Shown one piece after another: positions 53,401 through 64,000 of a stretch of 64,000 bases of DNA. Under the pieces are notes generated by a model. The model made no database searches, had not been told where the DNA came from, and saw nothing but the letters and a program-made list of their open reading frames with translations. Within the stretch, counting starts at the first letter, position 1. Each line of letters starts with the position of its first letter. The stretch comes from Bugula neritina (lineage: Eukaryota; Bryozoa; Gymnolaemata; Cheilostomatida; Bugulidae). A program made the translations under genes and the position numbers. The stretch lies in assembly GCA_964035545.1 (NCBI GenBank), contig OZ037765.1, positions 26,362,504 to 26,426,503 of the forward strand. The letters are read 5' to 3'.

Positions 53401-54659
53401 TATCATTGCACATTTTGAAATATTAAGAATTTTATGCTAATACAAACTTGGCAACTCAGCATCTACAACTGGAACTGGAAGCCCTCGTTCTCCGGACGTT
53501 AAATCATTTAGTTCAGTCAAGCTAGAAATTTTTATCTGCTAGCAAAAGTAAAACAGGAATAGTTTAATAACACACCAAGACAATCTGATACAATATATTT
53601 AAATATTATAACATAGATTTACATTTTATTTAAATTTTTTATCCAATATGAATATTACTATTTTTATTTTATCTATGACAATAGTTTACAACATACCATA
53701 AGATTTTATATATACCTATTTTGATACCAATGCTATAACCTTACCTAAACCCCATATTCATATTGATATAAATCAAACCAGCATTTTGTTGTCACTACTT
53801 ATTAACTTATTTTCACTTTTCATGTTCATTATTTATAGTATTACTATCAATATTAGTAATAGTAGCAATTACAATGTAATTAAATTTAATATTTTTATGA
53901 AAAACCGAATTCAGCTTAAAATTAAACTTAAAGCAACCACCCAAGTAAAACTAAAAGAATCAAACTGATTTTCCAATTTTAGTAACACTACTTAGTAACT
54001 TCAAACCATTGTCATAACAATTTCAATTAAGTTTTTATTTTCACTCAGTTTTACGAATTCAAAGTTTAGGCTGACGTACTCATAATCATAATGTAATTTT
54101 ATGACTTGAAAGTTCAAGTTGTTCATTGATATTGACAATGACTTTAAGCAACTTTGACATGATTTTAATTTTAAATTTAATATCCGTTACTGTTAGTGTC
54201 ACTGTTAGTGTTACTTTAAATTAATATTAAATTATTATTATTATAATTATAATATTAATAAATATAATAATACCAAGTCCAATGCAATAGTACTAGAAGT
54301 ACTTGTAGTAGTACTAATCTCAGTAATTAATTACTAATAGTAATAGTAATAGTAATACTAATACAGTAAATGTAATACTAATAGTAATAGTAATACTATG
54401 AGTAAGACTAAGAGTAAGAGTAAAACTAAAACTAAAAGTAAAAGTAAGTGTAACAGTAACACTAACACGCAACTTTTTGCTTCAAGTTTTTAAATTTTAT
54501 GATTTTATATGTTCTAGAATTTTTGCTTTGGTATTTTAGAAAATGAAACTTCTTGGAAAAATGAAAATTGACCCTCAAAATGTAAACTATTAAACAGTCT
54601 GCTTAATACTACGGTGATAGAAAGTTCACTGTGAATTCTTAGTTGCAAACCTTGCTCAT
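44442..54659 (-). CDS. Ten-finger C2H2 zinc-finger protein, ZXD (ZXDA/B/C) type
   Basis: Nuclear DNA-binding or regulatory protein; mammalian ZXDC cooperates with ZXDA and CIITA in transcription. Exons in gene order: 54659-54651, 53535-53448, 53260-53066, 52873-52690, 52586-52510, 52334-52066, 51762-51672, 51451-51399, 50919-50716, 50447-50272, 50102-49933, 49731-49528, 49335-49147, 48626-48594, 47183-47064, 46278-46201, 45845-45699, 45348-45116, 44549-44442. All junctions keep phase; about 875 residues (human ZXDC 858). An acidic, Ser/Thr-rich N-terminal part is followed by ten consecutive C2H2 fingers at about 330-630: YKCLHCDKTFERYYKLRIHD, HKCSHENCNWAF, ICDECDKRYTS, FKCKLCDRKFTS, CQEEDCTAAYHS, LVCPYTDCGKVFTW, FKCTFQGCRASFGN, LQCPLCPKSFHRLDHLKNH, YRCSYPDC, LLCPDPHCQLTFST. 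Mixed C-x2-C and C-x4-C spacing and the SFxRxDHLKxHxxxH finger resemble ZXD. An acidic C-terminus follows. The nine-base first coding exon (MSK) is the weakest part; family assignment is moderate, the ten fingers certain. Confidence 0.8.
47218..48032 (-). repeat. 18-bp minisatellite, about 45 copies, in ZXD-like gene intron
   Basis: The unit TGAATACACTGACACATA (plus-strand reading) is repeated head to tail for about 815 bases. Variants are CGAATACAC, TGATACATA and TGGAGACAC; the last recurs every eight or nine units towards the right end, giving a higher-order period of about 160 bases. The period is a multiple of three and several frames on both strands lack stops, producing long artefactual ORFs. 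The array ends about 35 bases from the 3' splice site of exon 47183-47064, just upstream of a good CTAAC branch-point match. Confidence 0.97.
50132..50250 (-). repeat. 18-bp tandem array filling a 169-bp intron
   Basis: The unit ACTTGG[AT]ATATAAGTAAT is repeated about six and a half times. It fills most of the intron between zinc-finger exons 50447-50272 and 50102-49933 and ends about 30 bases from the 3' splice site. Confidence 0.93.
53790..54480. repeat. Degenerate hexamer array C1, in intron 1 of the ZXD-like gene
   Basis: The clearest example of drift is 54340-54480, where units run AGTAAT, ACTAAT, AGTAAG, ACTAAG, AGTAAA, ACTAAA, AGTAAG, AGTAAC, ACTAAC. The last base changes slowly along the array while the second base switches between C and G. 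The segment before about 54180 is less regular. Confidence 0.7.
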
Positions 54660-55089
54660 ATTTTCACGCTAGAAGTCTCCATTCAATATGTCATCCGTCA
54701 TAGCCGCAGTTTCAACTGTTTCCGTTTCCGTTTTACAGAGAAATAAGAAGCCGACTACAACTGTTAGTACATATGCATTTTCAAGCAGTAATATAATTGA
54801 TCACTAACTTTGCAAATAACAATATGGATTAATTACACGCAGAAAAGCGTCTACACTTTCACTTACATGGTAAGTTTACGATAACACAACTGTTCAATAT
54901 TTAAAATTAGGTATATTTCAATTAACTAAATTTTTTCTATCTCTTATCTAATCGGTAATCACTGTCACAGCTGACTACTTCTAGTAGTAGTTCTACTACT
55001 ACTTACTTGACTTACTTGAAGATGCAATCACGTTAGACCACTAGATTAGTGTAAGCGACGTGCCTCGTTTGGTAAATAGAATTATTAAA

Positions 55090-56025
55090 TGTAGTTAATA
55101 CTTTTATCACATAAGACTAAGTGCAGTTCTGTTTTAAGACTTTGGTGCCAGTAGGCGTAGCCTACAGGGTCTTATGAGGCCTGTCTGTGAGCAGCATTTG
55201 ATGTTATTTTCATATCACGTATTGTTCTGGGTAGGAAGCTGTTATGAAATAGTGAGGTGTTAGTCCTGAAAGTGGTGGGCGTGCCATTTGACTGGGACCT
55301 GGTGGTAACTGATGTAGTGGACTGGTCGATGAGGTGTTCATACGATTTTGAGAGTGAAGGATGATATTCCTTTTTGGCCAGGATCCGCATCAAGAGACTA
55401 AGTCGTAGGTCTTTGCGCCTGTTTTGCAGGGGGGTTAATTCAAGCCTAGATCTTGCCTCATCTGAGCCACCCCTGCCTTTAATACCTGCCACAAATCTCA
55501 CAGCCTGCTCTTGCACTTGCTCGATATCTACTACAGCTTTCTTGGAGCTAGGGTCTCACACAGGGCTTTGTATGCTATTAACTTCGCCTTTTCTGGTGCC
55601 CAATACAGTGCCCTTTTAATCATCCCGAGTTGTCGCTTCGCTGTGAGTAATTTCTGCTGGATATGCATGTCGAACTTCAGGTCTGATTGTATTGTGACAC
55701 CAAGATACAACGCGTGGTCAACAACTGCGAGAGTCTGGCCTCCAAGTGAATAGTTATGTGTGAATTTCTTGTTACTGAAGATGATGATCTTGCTTTTTTC
55801 ACATTGAAAGACATACCCATCCTGTATGCCCAGGAGTCCAAAGAGTTCAGGTTGTGCTGAAAACGGGCTGTGTCCTGCTGGCTTGTGATGGTCTAATACA
55901 TTAAGGTGTCGTCTGCAAATAGGGCGACTGGGCAATCTACCTCGCTTGGAAGGTCATTGATAAATATCAGGAAAAGCACAGGCCCGAGAGCTGATCCCTG
56001 AGGAACCTCTGACGAGACTGGGAGA
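55090..56025 (-). pseudogene. 5'-truncated, broken non-LTR retrotransposon (RT and C-terminus)
   Basis: The minus strand begins inside a reverse transcriptase domain: [20 protein letters not shown], then LFADDTLMY, which holds the catalytic [FY]xDD motif. An in-frame TAG follows at 55895-55893. The frame shifts at an A run near 55795, after which LGVTIQSDLKFDMHI and the RALYWAPEKAKLIAYKALC segment follow. A second break near 55540 precedes VDIEQVQEQAVRFVAG, LTPLQNRRKDLRLSLLMRI and a stop at 55172. The LGVxIxxDLxWxxHI, QxxAxRFVxG and LxxRRxDLRLxxL blocks are typical of LINE ORF2 C-termini of the jockey/CR1/I group; the clade was not settled. Loss of the 5' part with a kept 3' end is normal for LINE insertion. 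It cannot be active. Confidence 0.9.
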
Positions 56026-56034
56026 CTGCTAGTA

Positions 56035-56660
56035 CTAGGCTAGTCTTAATCTTATCTAGTAATCTACTAATAGTAATACTAGTACTAGAAATAAAACAGT
56101 AAAACTAAAAGTAAATCTAATCATAAATTAGAAATCTTGAAGTTAATTTGAATCTCCTTCCTTGATTCCTGGGCGTGTCAGTGTTGCAACCTCTGACTTC
56201 TGAAACTGATGACTGGTGGCCGATGACAACGTTAAGTGGGCCAAGGGTTATGAATAGGACCAAAATTACACAGCAATGTTGTATTATTATTATTATTATT
56301 ATTATTAAAGGATAAATATTATCATAATTAATAAATGTATTTTAATTTAATTTTGTACTATAATTTTATACTATAATTATTTTCATAGTCAGTTAGAGTT
56401 AGAGTTAGACATGCACATGGTCAGTTGCCGTTGGTGTGTCATTAATTTATAATAGTAATAATAATGAGAATATTTGTAACCACCACCATGACTATACTTT
56501 GAGTTTATAACCACATAACTACAACTAACGATCTATTGCTTGAATGCTTCGAATTGCATTTGTTGTTATAATTAAATTTATAGCAAATAAAAACCATAAT
56601 CATCATAATCCTGATGATGATGATGTAGTGATAATCATAATGGTGTTATTTAATAAGATA
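56035..56660. repeat. Degenerate hexamer array C2, right flank of the retroelement
   Basis: ACTAATAGTAATACTAGTACTAG near 56070-56095, AGTTAGAGTTAGAGTTAG near 56390-56410 and CATAATCATCATAATCCTGATGATGATG near 56590-56625 show the same agt/act and atc/gat switching as the other arrays. Similar sequence at 54960-55025 lies on the far side of the retroelement, so the LINE seems to have inserted into an existing array. Confidence 0.55.
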
Positions 56661-57375
56661 TTTTCATTTTAATCTTTAGTATTTCAAGTGACCTTTTCAG
56701 TCACATTGACATTGAGTTTGACTTATTTATTTACTTACTTGAGTACTCAAAGCTCTTTAGCTCTAATAGACCTGCTAAAATTACTGACTAAAATGCTTAC
56801 TAATCGAGGAATGAAACTTTCAAAACTATTAATTTAGTTAACATTTATACAGGTGCTACAAAAATTGTACATGCTTGCTGATTTTCAATTGTATTTTATG
56901 GCAACATATTTCAAGTAATATTCAAGTCATAATTTGATTTCAATGCATTTTTATTTTGCTTATAATCATACTGATTTTATGGTTATTGTTAATATATTCC
57001 ATTTACTGTGGTAGTTTTTATGTGTCATTTATTAATCATATGCCAAATAATAAATCCAAACAGCAAACTGAAGTTGTTGATCAACTTTTTATTTGAAATA
57101 CTAAATGCATTTAACTGTAGATGTTTTTATGAGCCTACAGTATATGAACCTCATCAAAACTTGCAAGTCAATTCAGTTCAAACTGACTGGAGGCAGCTCA
57201 CTAGTTAACTTGGCAGCATATTTGTGCAATTCATTTATTTGATTCATTTTAAAATTTATAACATTTAATTCATACAATTTTTTTTTCAGAGGGGAAAAGT
57301 ATGCGGATGGTAAATTTAATTCTAGTTGTTACTGGGTAATGATAAATTGTGTTTTCAATAAACCAATCGATAAAT

Positions 57376-60300
57376 ATGGCAGCATCAAGGCGCTCCCAGA
57401 TGAAAACAGTGATAGTGTCATCTACAAATAAGAATAGGTAAATTATTTATTATTTTGCCAGATTTTGGTGTTAAAATTCAATCATGATTGACCTCAGATC
57501 ACAGGATTTCTATTTTACCACTATAATTTAAGTCAGTACTGACGTGCTTCTTCAAGTTACTGTAAAAGCTATTTTACATTTAGCTAATCATAGGAGCAGC
57601 TACTACGTACTAAATTATTCCATACAATACGCCTAAATTATTGTAAAGGTAAACGCCTCATCTCAAGTATGTTAAATCAAAGGTTTTATGTCTTAGCGCG
57701 TAGTAGACTCAAATCTTTTGAAAATACCTAGTATTTTATGATCATTTAACTTGTATAAAAACATTACACGCCTGTTTTAGGTTGGAACCCTTAAATGGCA
57801 ACTTGCTTACTTTCAAAGCATGTAGCTAAATTTTAATAATTTTCTTAGTAACTTGTCACGAAAAAGTTACAATTTGAACTGAATCAACATTGCATTAATT
57901 CTATTTGGACAGAATTTTAATGTTTGTGGTATATTTGTGTAATGATGCACTTGTGATCACTTTCTCTCTATTTCACCCCTGTGAAATCTCCTGGGGAGTT
58001 AATCCATGAGGTCAAAGTTCAATGAGCTGATACACATTTGAAAAATTAGCCACGAATACCACTTACTGTACTTCGAGTAATAAATAAATATATAGGGTGT
58101 GTGAGATGTAAAATGTCTCAATCACACAATAGTAATTGGAATGGGTTCAAGACTTTAAATCATATTTTAAATTTTAAAAATTTATTATTTATGCATTATA
58201 TTTGAAATTATTCATTTAACCTATAGATATTTTTCAATAACATTAATATAATAATATGTCTTTATAGATTGATTAGTCATTGTAATTGTCAAGCTTTTTT
58301 CATATTTACCATATTATTTTGTAGCGGAGTAGCTGATGAAAGAATGGTGAATGGATCATTTCTGCAGGAGGATAATTTTGAAAAGTAAGCAGTGGTTGAT
58401 AACTAATAAATTTAAGCATTTTTCAACATCCGAGTTGTACGTTGAGTCATACTCGAGTTTATGGTGCTGAGCTGTAAAACTGCTAAAAACTATTGAAATC
58501 GTCTGCAATGGCAGATATTTTGACGTATTCATCATTTCAGTTGATGCCAGAAATTCTATTCTAGGCGACCCAAGACTGATTATACATATTCTCGAAGGTA
58601 TGATGCTCATGTCGTAGCTTTGTAGAACTAATTGGCATCTTCATTTAGCTTACGTTATCTGCTAGTGGTGTGGTTGTTGCCAGTTGAATGCTTTTCGTCT
58701 TTCTACCTGCAGTGTGCTTATAAACACCTGTTAGATCTGTCTAAAAGCAGCTGATTAATAACTCAATAATTGGTAACATTTTGCCCAAAGTCTTATTCAT
58801 GACTATTTTCCTTAAAATTAAGTAACATTCAGATAAATATTATTTCCTAAGCATTGTTTCAACTTATAATTTATCTTCTAAAATATTTTCTACTAATCCG
58901 TACTCTATACCTTCAACTAATTTTATCTTTCAACTATTCTAATCCCTATAGCTATAAAATTTTATTCCTAAAATCACTCTTAGCACCTGGTTCATCTATA
59001 TATTATTTGCATATGGGTCTTCTGGTTTAACTCAATACAATAAGATATGAACGCACCTTCAAATAATGGTTCTCCAAAGGCTTGAGGGCCTAAAGGTTCG
59101 TCATTGCTTAAACATACTTTCTGATATAGTTTAAAGCACAATAATTAAGGTCTGGAATTAAGATCATTTTAGGTGTGCGCCTTTTTAATTGTGTCTATGA
59201 TGCTGTGATAACTCCTGGCCTAAGTTTTAATAGATGTTAACTGGGTCATGCAGTGGCCTACCTGATAAAGACAGATTGAGATTATAAAATGAGTGTTCAT
59301 TTCTTGAAATTGGAATAAAATTTATAAAGGTATAAATTCGACTTCAAATTTTTTTATGCTGAAATCTATATACAAATAAAATAGCTGTTGAAGTTACAGT
59401 ACAATAACTGGAATATTCTATATTATTTATTTACTATTGCAGTGATAGCCTACTGTTGATTGTATAGATAACATATTCTTATAATAATGATTTATTTACA
59501 TTAAATTTACAATCTAATTCTTTGCAGACACCTAGATTTCACTAAATAGGCTAATATTACAAAAGTCGGCTGAATTGAAGCCTTCTTTTCTAAACTCTCT
59601 CAGATGTAGTTGCAGGAAAGGGTGCAGTCTGTGCACATTTACAATGCTGTTTTCTGACACTCATCTTTTCATTTTCAATTTTTTCCGTATTAGAAATTTT
59701 GATGCTGTTGTGTCGTATACTTCCATCCAAAATATTGCATTACTTCAGTACAGTTAATTCGAGCTTCTAAAAATAGCAATGTTCATTCTTATGTAACTTT
59801 TTCCCTGGTTCACATTATCTGGAGAGGTGCTATGCTACTAATCCACTGCATTGGTCTTACTAATTTACCTGGCTCTGTAGTTAAGTGGAAATAGATTTAG
59901 TTTTTTAATTGCATTAGGAAACTGTAAGGAGAGAGTGTTCTGCAATGGGGTTAATTTGCGTCTTGATTTTAAAAGAAGCAAAAATGTTCTGCAGTTCTGA
60001 GTTATAATATAAGATATTTAACTTTTATTCTTTTGATGCATGTATTTGTGTAAAAATAAATATGTGATAAAAAGATTAAAAGGTGTACCTTTTGTGAATG
60101 AACCCCCTTTCTCCTGTTCAATTACGCCTAATAAAAAAGAGTTTATTATTTTAATGAACAACAGTTCTTTAGCAGGTTTGAGTTACATGTGGGCTTTCAT
60201 ACCCTTCAATACTGTTTTGTGCACTCCCTGCATACCTACTAGTGTATACAGTTTATACTAGTGTGTACTAGTGTAACAGTGTGTACAGTGTGCTGGGTAT

Positions 60301-63300
60301 TGTAGTGCTACCTACTCAAGCAAGTATGTAGATGGAGCTGTGATTAGTCCCAACCTATCTAGAAGAAGATTGTATACTACAGAGGAGATGATTCGGGAGC
60401 ATATGGCATCCAGGTAAACAGGAAAAGGCTTTATTGTGTGCAGCTTGTTGTAGCTGGTAGCGTTACTATTGATAATGCTGTGAATTTGAGACGCTGATGG
60501 CTATGATTACTCATTGAATATAGTATAGACTATAGATCATAAATATTATACTCTGTCATCTCATTATTATATTTAATATATTCATGCATTATGAAAAATA
60601 ATGAGTAAAAGCATTGCAATTGTTGAGTTGAAACCAACTATTTTTTTGGATTTTTGTTTAGTGCTTTAAAGAAGAATGTGAGTTCCCAGTCACACGTGAG
60701 GGTGTATGGAAGTACTCGAAGCACTCGCAGTAAAAATATCTTGGCAGCAAATCAAACAAATAGCAATGTGATCGAAGACAACCTCAAATCTACAAATAAT
60801 GGCATAAATACAAGCAATGTAAGTTATAATAACAATGTCAGCAGTTCCAGAAGGAATGAGGTCGTCACACAGCACACACTCTACACAAGCAGGGGAGCCA
60901 GTATGGCAGCAGCCACAACAGCAGCAGCCTCCACAGTGCAGTCGCTGACTATGCAGCAGAACAACAACAATGTGTCCAGTAAGTTCTCTAACAAAGCATT
61001 TATTTTGTGAAATATTTGCAACAATGTAGAGTTTGCATTCTTATATTGATTCTGGAATTTTCTTCAAGTCACAGTCATTGTATATTCTGGTGTGTGACAG
61101 TTGCAGCTCTATCTATTCTTATGCTGTATGTACTGTGGTAGATCTAGAATTCTGTGTGTAAGTCTATTTCTGTTAACCGTATCATTGACATGCGTTGACT
61201 TACCAAGTCATCATATAATATAGTTAGATTATAGCTTCAACACAAATAGATATATTATTAAGGTAATAATAGTAATGATGATAATATAACAAGGGTTATA
61301 ATTAAATGGTAAGATATACTAATTAGTAATATACAGCAGTTATTGTATAATATATTATTAGCCATAGTTGCCAAGAGTTTTAAAGTTTTTCCAAGAATAT
61401 AGTATTCAGCCTTTTACCAGCCTCATTGAATGTAGAGTAATTGATAAACAAAACTAAAACTGAACGTAGACACTTGCCAATGTTAGAGAATCACTGGATA
61501 CGTTCTACTGCAGAGACAGCACCATATGCCTGAGTGTAGAACAAGTTTAGATGGGCAGACATACTGAGTATTATAAATGTCTAATAGTCCATTATGTGCT
61601 TCATTTAGTTATTTTCATCAAATGATTTTTCTAATTTACCATGTTATATATGTAGCATAGGTGTAATAGATGCAGGCGTGTAATTACCTTAGAAAGCCTG
61701 AAGTCAAGCAGTAATAGAATGTAGATTACTTGGTGGTGATATATGATATGTGTATGTTAATTAGATAATAATCTATTCATCAGCACCACTAGACCTTTGC
61801 ATAGTGTAATAGTAATCTATTCCATCCTGTAATGTTGAACTCTCCCTGCTATCTACTCCTACCTACTACCTGCCCATCACTCTCCTACTATTATTCACTT
61901 GTTGTGTTTATGTGTTTATATTATGTTATCTACTGTCATCACCGATATTACTCCATACTTGTTATAAATAAGATAAGGTAACTGACATTTTCCCTGATAT
62001 AAAAGTCTAGAGTCTAAACCTCTAAATGGGTATTTATATTGTCAATATGTTGGCATAGCAACATTAGCTTTTCTTGCTAAAAGTTATATAAATAAATGCC
62101 TCAAGTTTTCAAATATTTTGCTACATCCTTTTTTCCTCACAAATTATAGTTTATTTGTAGACAAATATATTTCTTTGCATTTGCCTTGCATTACTGTTTT
62201 ACAAAAGTTATATATAACTTGAGTAGTTGCAAATCAGCTAAGAAGGAAAATATGCACCCACCTCAAAATATACGCTAAGAAAAATTTACAAAAAGTATAT
62301 GTAGTGAATTTGATGAGGCAGAGAAATAGATTAACTTGTTCTAACTTGTGTCTACACATATTTGTATGCATTATTTAACCTCAAAATTTCCGACACCTCG
62401 TATGATATATCTCTCTTCTACTCACTGAGGCGCTTGGTGAAGGGTTCAACTGCATGTTTTAGAATCTGCATTTTCTGATGACGAATCAGAAGAGGTGATG
62501 GTTCGCTCAACATCTAATCGTAAAAGTAGCAGACGGCGGACCTCTAGTAGGTCAAGGTCACCGCGCAGAAACACCAAAGGGGCGAGTTTAGCCGGCTCAA
62601 GCAAGCGTAGATCTGCTAGAGCCTTTGGCGATGAGGTTGATTCAGATTCTGTTGTGACTGAGTTTGCAGGCAGCAAGGCTGGCAGCAAGAAAGGCAGCAC
62701 TTATGCCATATCTTCCGGGTTGGATAGTGAATCAGGTACTTAGAATACACCAGTCAGCGTAATCCGCCAGTCGGGGATGCCTGTAGCATTTAGAGATATG
62801 ATTGATATGGGGGAGCAGTAGTTTAAGTATTGAGATTTTATTTAGTAGCATGTTAATAGGCCTTAAAATATCTATACAAGTTTGCCAGTGTTTCGGGGAT
62901 TTGAATTTTTGTTTATGCTCCAATAAATAGGAGTTATTCTATCTTTGTGCATGTCCGTTCTCCTTTAAAAATTACCCATTTTCACTCCCTTACTAACATT
63001 TTGTCAAACCTCAATGTAAGTCTCGTTTCTTCTGCTTTCATGTAGACTCTCTACAAAAGTTGACCAATGAGAACACTAGGTATAACTCTGGAGGTATACC
63101 TTAACTCTGAGCTCTATATTATATATCATCTTGCTCCGCTCTGCTGTTTATTAGTTACAAACGCAGTCACTGCTTGTGTTTACCTTTTTTGTCCGCAATG
63201 GAGTAATTGATGCTGAGACATTGTCCTTTATTGATATCTTGTAAAAGGTTATGGCGTTTTTCAGAGCTGGTGACGGAGCGGTCTAGTACTGTAATAGATA

Positions 63301-63940
63301 CTGTGGCCACCGGAACACCTGTTACAGCCAAACTAGTTGGATGTGTTCTATTCATCTACGGGTGTACTAGTGAGTTATCCTCTCTCTATTGATATTGTTT
63401 TCAGATTCTCTTCATTTTCGTATGTTCTGGTATAATATTTTAGAGAAACTTATTCAACATAAAAAATAACCAGTTTCAGGATTATAATCCACTGTCTTGT
63501 ATGAACTTCATTATACCTGCGTGTTACACATGATCAAGTTGCTATAGTAATTATGATGTAGTTGGGCTAGGTTTGTGTTATGTTGGGATAGACTTCAGCC
63601 CTTAAGGGTGGTAGGTATCAGCTCCCTTATCACCCAGTATTCTGGTACCCTGTCTGGTGGAATCTTATGCTATGACTTGTTGATAGGAATATTGTTACAC
63701 CGTGTGTGGCACAACTTTGGTCTGCCCATCTACACAACTCTGCAGAGATATCTCCTCCTAGACACCTGGATCCTCTCCCGCAGGTTCATCTCTACACTCA
63801 GATCTCTCATCCTTGCCTTGCTGCTGCTGCTGATACCACTGGTGCTGCTGTCAGGCAGCGCATGCGGTCTCCACTATATGGGGTGGCTGAATATATCGCC
63901 TTGTGCTAAAGTAACCGGCGTATACTATGTAAGCAAACGG
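57376..63940 (+). CDS. SUN1/SUN2-type inner nuclear membrane protein, 5' part (partial)
   Basis: Member of the LINC complex linking nucleoskeleton to KASH proteins across the nuclear envelope. Exons 57376-57437, 58325-58384, 58565-58597, 60306-60413, 60662-60978, 62463-62735, 63046-63093, 63265-63369 and 63687-63940 keep phase and give 420 residues; the coiled coil and SUN domain lie right of the window. The N-terminus is basic and Ser/Arg-rich (MAASRRSQMK, NLSRRRLYTTEEM), with an Asn-rich stretch (about 150-190) and an Arg/Ser block (RKSSRRRTSSRSRSPRRNTK), consistent with lamina or chromatin contact. A weak hydrophobic segment lies at about 322-334 (KLVGCVLFIYGC). The main TM is about 376-396, preceded by YLLLDTWILSRRF, which matches the LLDxxxLxRRF motif before the TM of vertebrate SUN1/2. 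Exon 7 needs the donor at 63094; the nearer 63080 donor breaks frame. Start: first ATG of the MAASRRSQ exon. Confidence 0.75.
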
Positions 63941-64000
63941 GTAAGTCATGGTGTACATTCTATCTCTCCATGCTATGCTACAGGTTTCGGAATAAACTGT

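Larger units (their letters stand above)
54660..57375. other. Head-to-head region, ZXD-like gene and SUN gene
   Basis: Contains, in order, hexamer-type sequence near 54960-55025 (TAGTAGTAGTTCTACTACTAC), a non-LTR retrotransposon remnant (55090-56025), more hexamer-type sequence (56035-56660) with a pure ATT run near 56283-56307, and ordinary AT-rich DNA. A short spliced 5' UTR exon of the SUN gene may lie at 57292-57309 (AG before, GT after), but this is unproven. Confidence 0.5.

Noticed and set aside
63706-63909. 67-codon plus-strand ORF near the right edge
   Set aside because: It is an alternate frame of SUN exon 9, whose own frame carries the LLDxxxLxRRF and transmembrane segment.
63985-64000. 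Next SUN exon after CTACAG at the right edge
   Set aside because: Reading on in phase from exon 9 gives an immediate TAA, so either this acceptor is unused or it belongs to another isoform; it cannot be decided inside the window.

Overview
The window is nuclear DNA of an AT-rich, intron-rich invertebrate animal. Every recognisable gene is split by canonical GT-AG introns of roughly 0.1-2 kb. The proteins are animal-type (SF3A1, UROD, TM9SF4, ENOSF1, a ZXD-type zinc-finger protein, a SUN1/2-type protein). There is a broken non-LTR retrotransposon and at least two copies of a tRNA-derived SINE. I cannot name the species; a lophotrochozoan-like bilaterian is only a guess. No operon, CRISPR array, rRNA or genuine tRNA gene was seen. 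Exon models were built by hand from splice signals, reading phase and family resemblance, and every junction listed keeps frame.

Layout, left to right: (1) 852-2440 +, 3' end of an ankyrin-repeat protein gene. (2) 3777-8608 +, an eight-exon gene for an unrecognised protein of about 808 residues, with a SINE in intron 1. (3) 10779-12697 +, a two-TM protein with the cysteine pattern of BK-channel beta subunits (KCNMB-like). (4) 13007-21759 -, SF3A1, 14 exons, 802 residues. (5) 23598-28538 +, UROD, 9 exons, 369 residues. (6) 29252-36439 -, TM9SF4, 15 exons, 645 residues. (7) 39090-43975 +, ENOSF1 (L-fuconate dehydratase family), 12 exons, 448 residues. (8) 44442-54659 -, ten-finger C2H2 protein of ZXD type, 19 exons, about 875 residues. 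(9) 57376-63940 +, 5' part of a SUN1/2-type inner nuclear membrane protein, running off the right edge. These are mostly housekeeping genes with unrelated jobs (splicing, haem synthesis, Golgi/endosome membrane traffic, sugar-acid metabolism, transcription, nuclear envelope); nothing suggests a shared pathway.

Two patterns stand out. From the KCNMB-like gene onward, seven genes strictly alternate strand, giving three head-to-head and three tail-to-tail pairs. All three head-to-head regions, and none of the tail-to-tail gaps, carry unusual degenerate hexamer arrays. In these the six-base unit drifts gradually along the array while one position keeps switching between C and G, so the DNA is locally close to its own reverse complement. 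I consider these arrays the best candidate for something undescribed. Second, ENOSF1 has a 51-bp-arm hairpin whose right arm contains the 3' splice site and first conserved codons of exon 2. Several introns also carry short tandem arrays pressed against splice signals.
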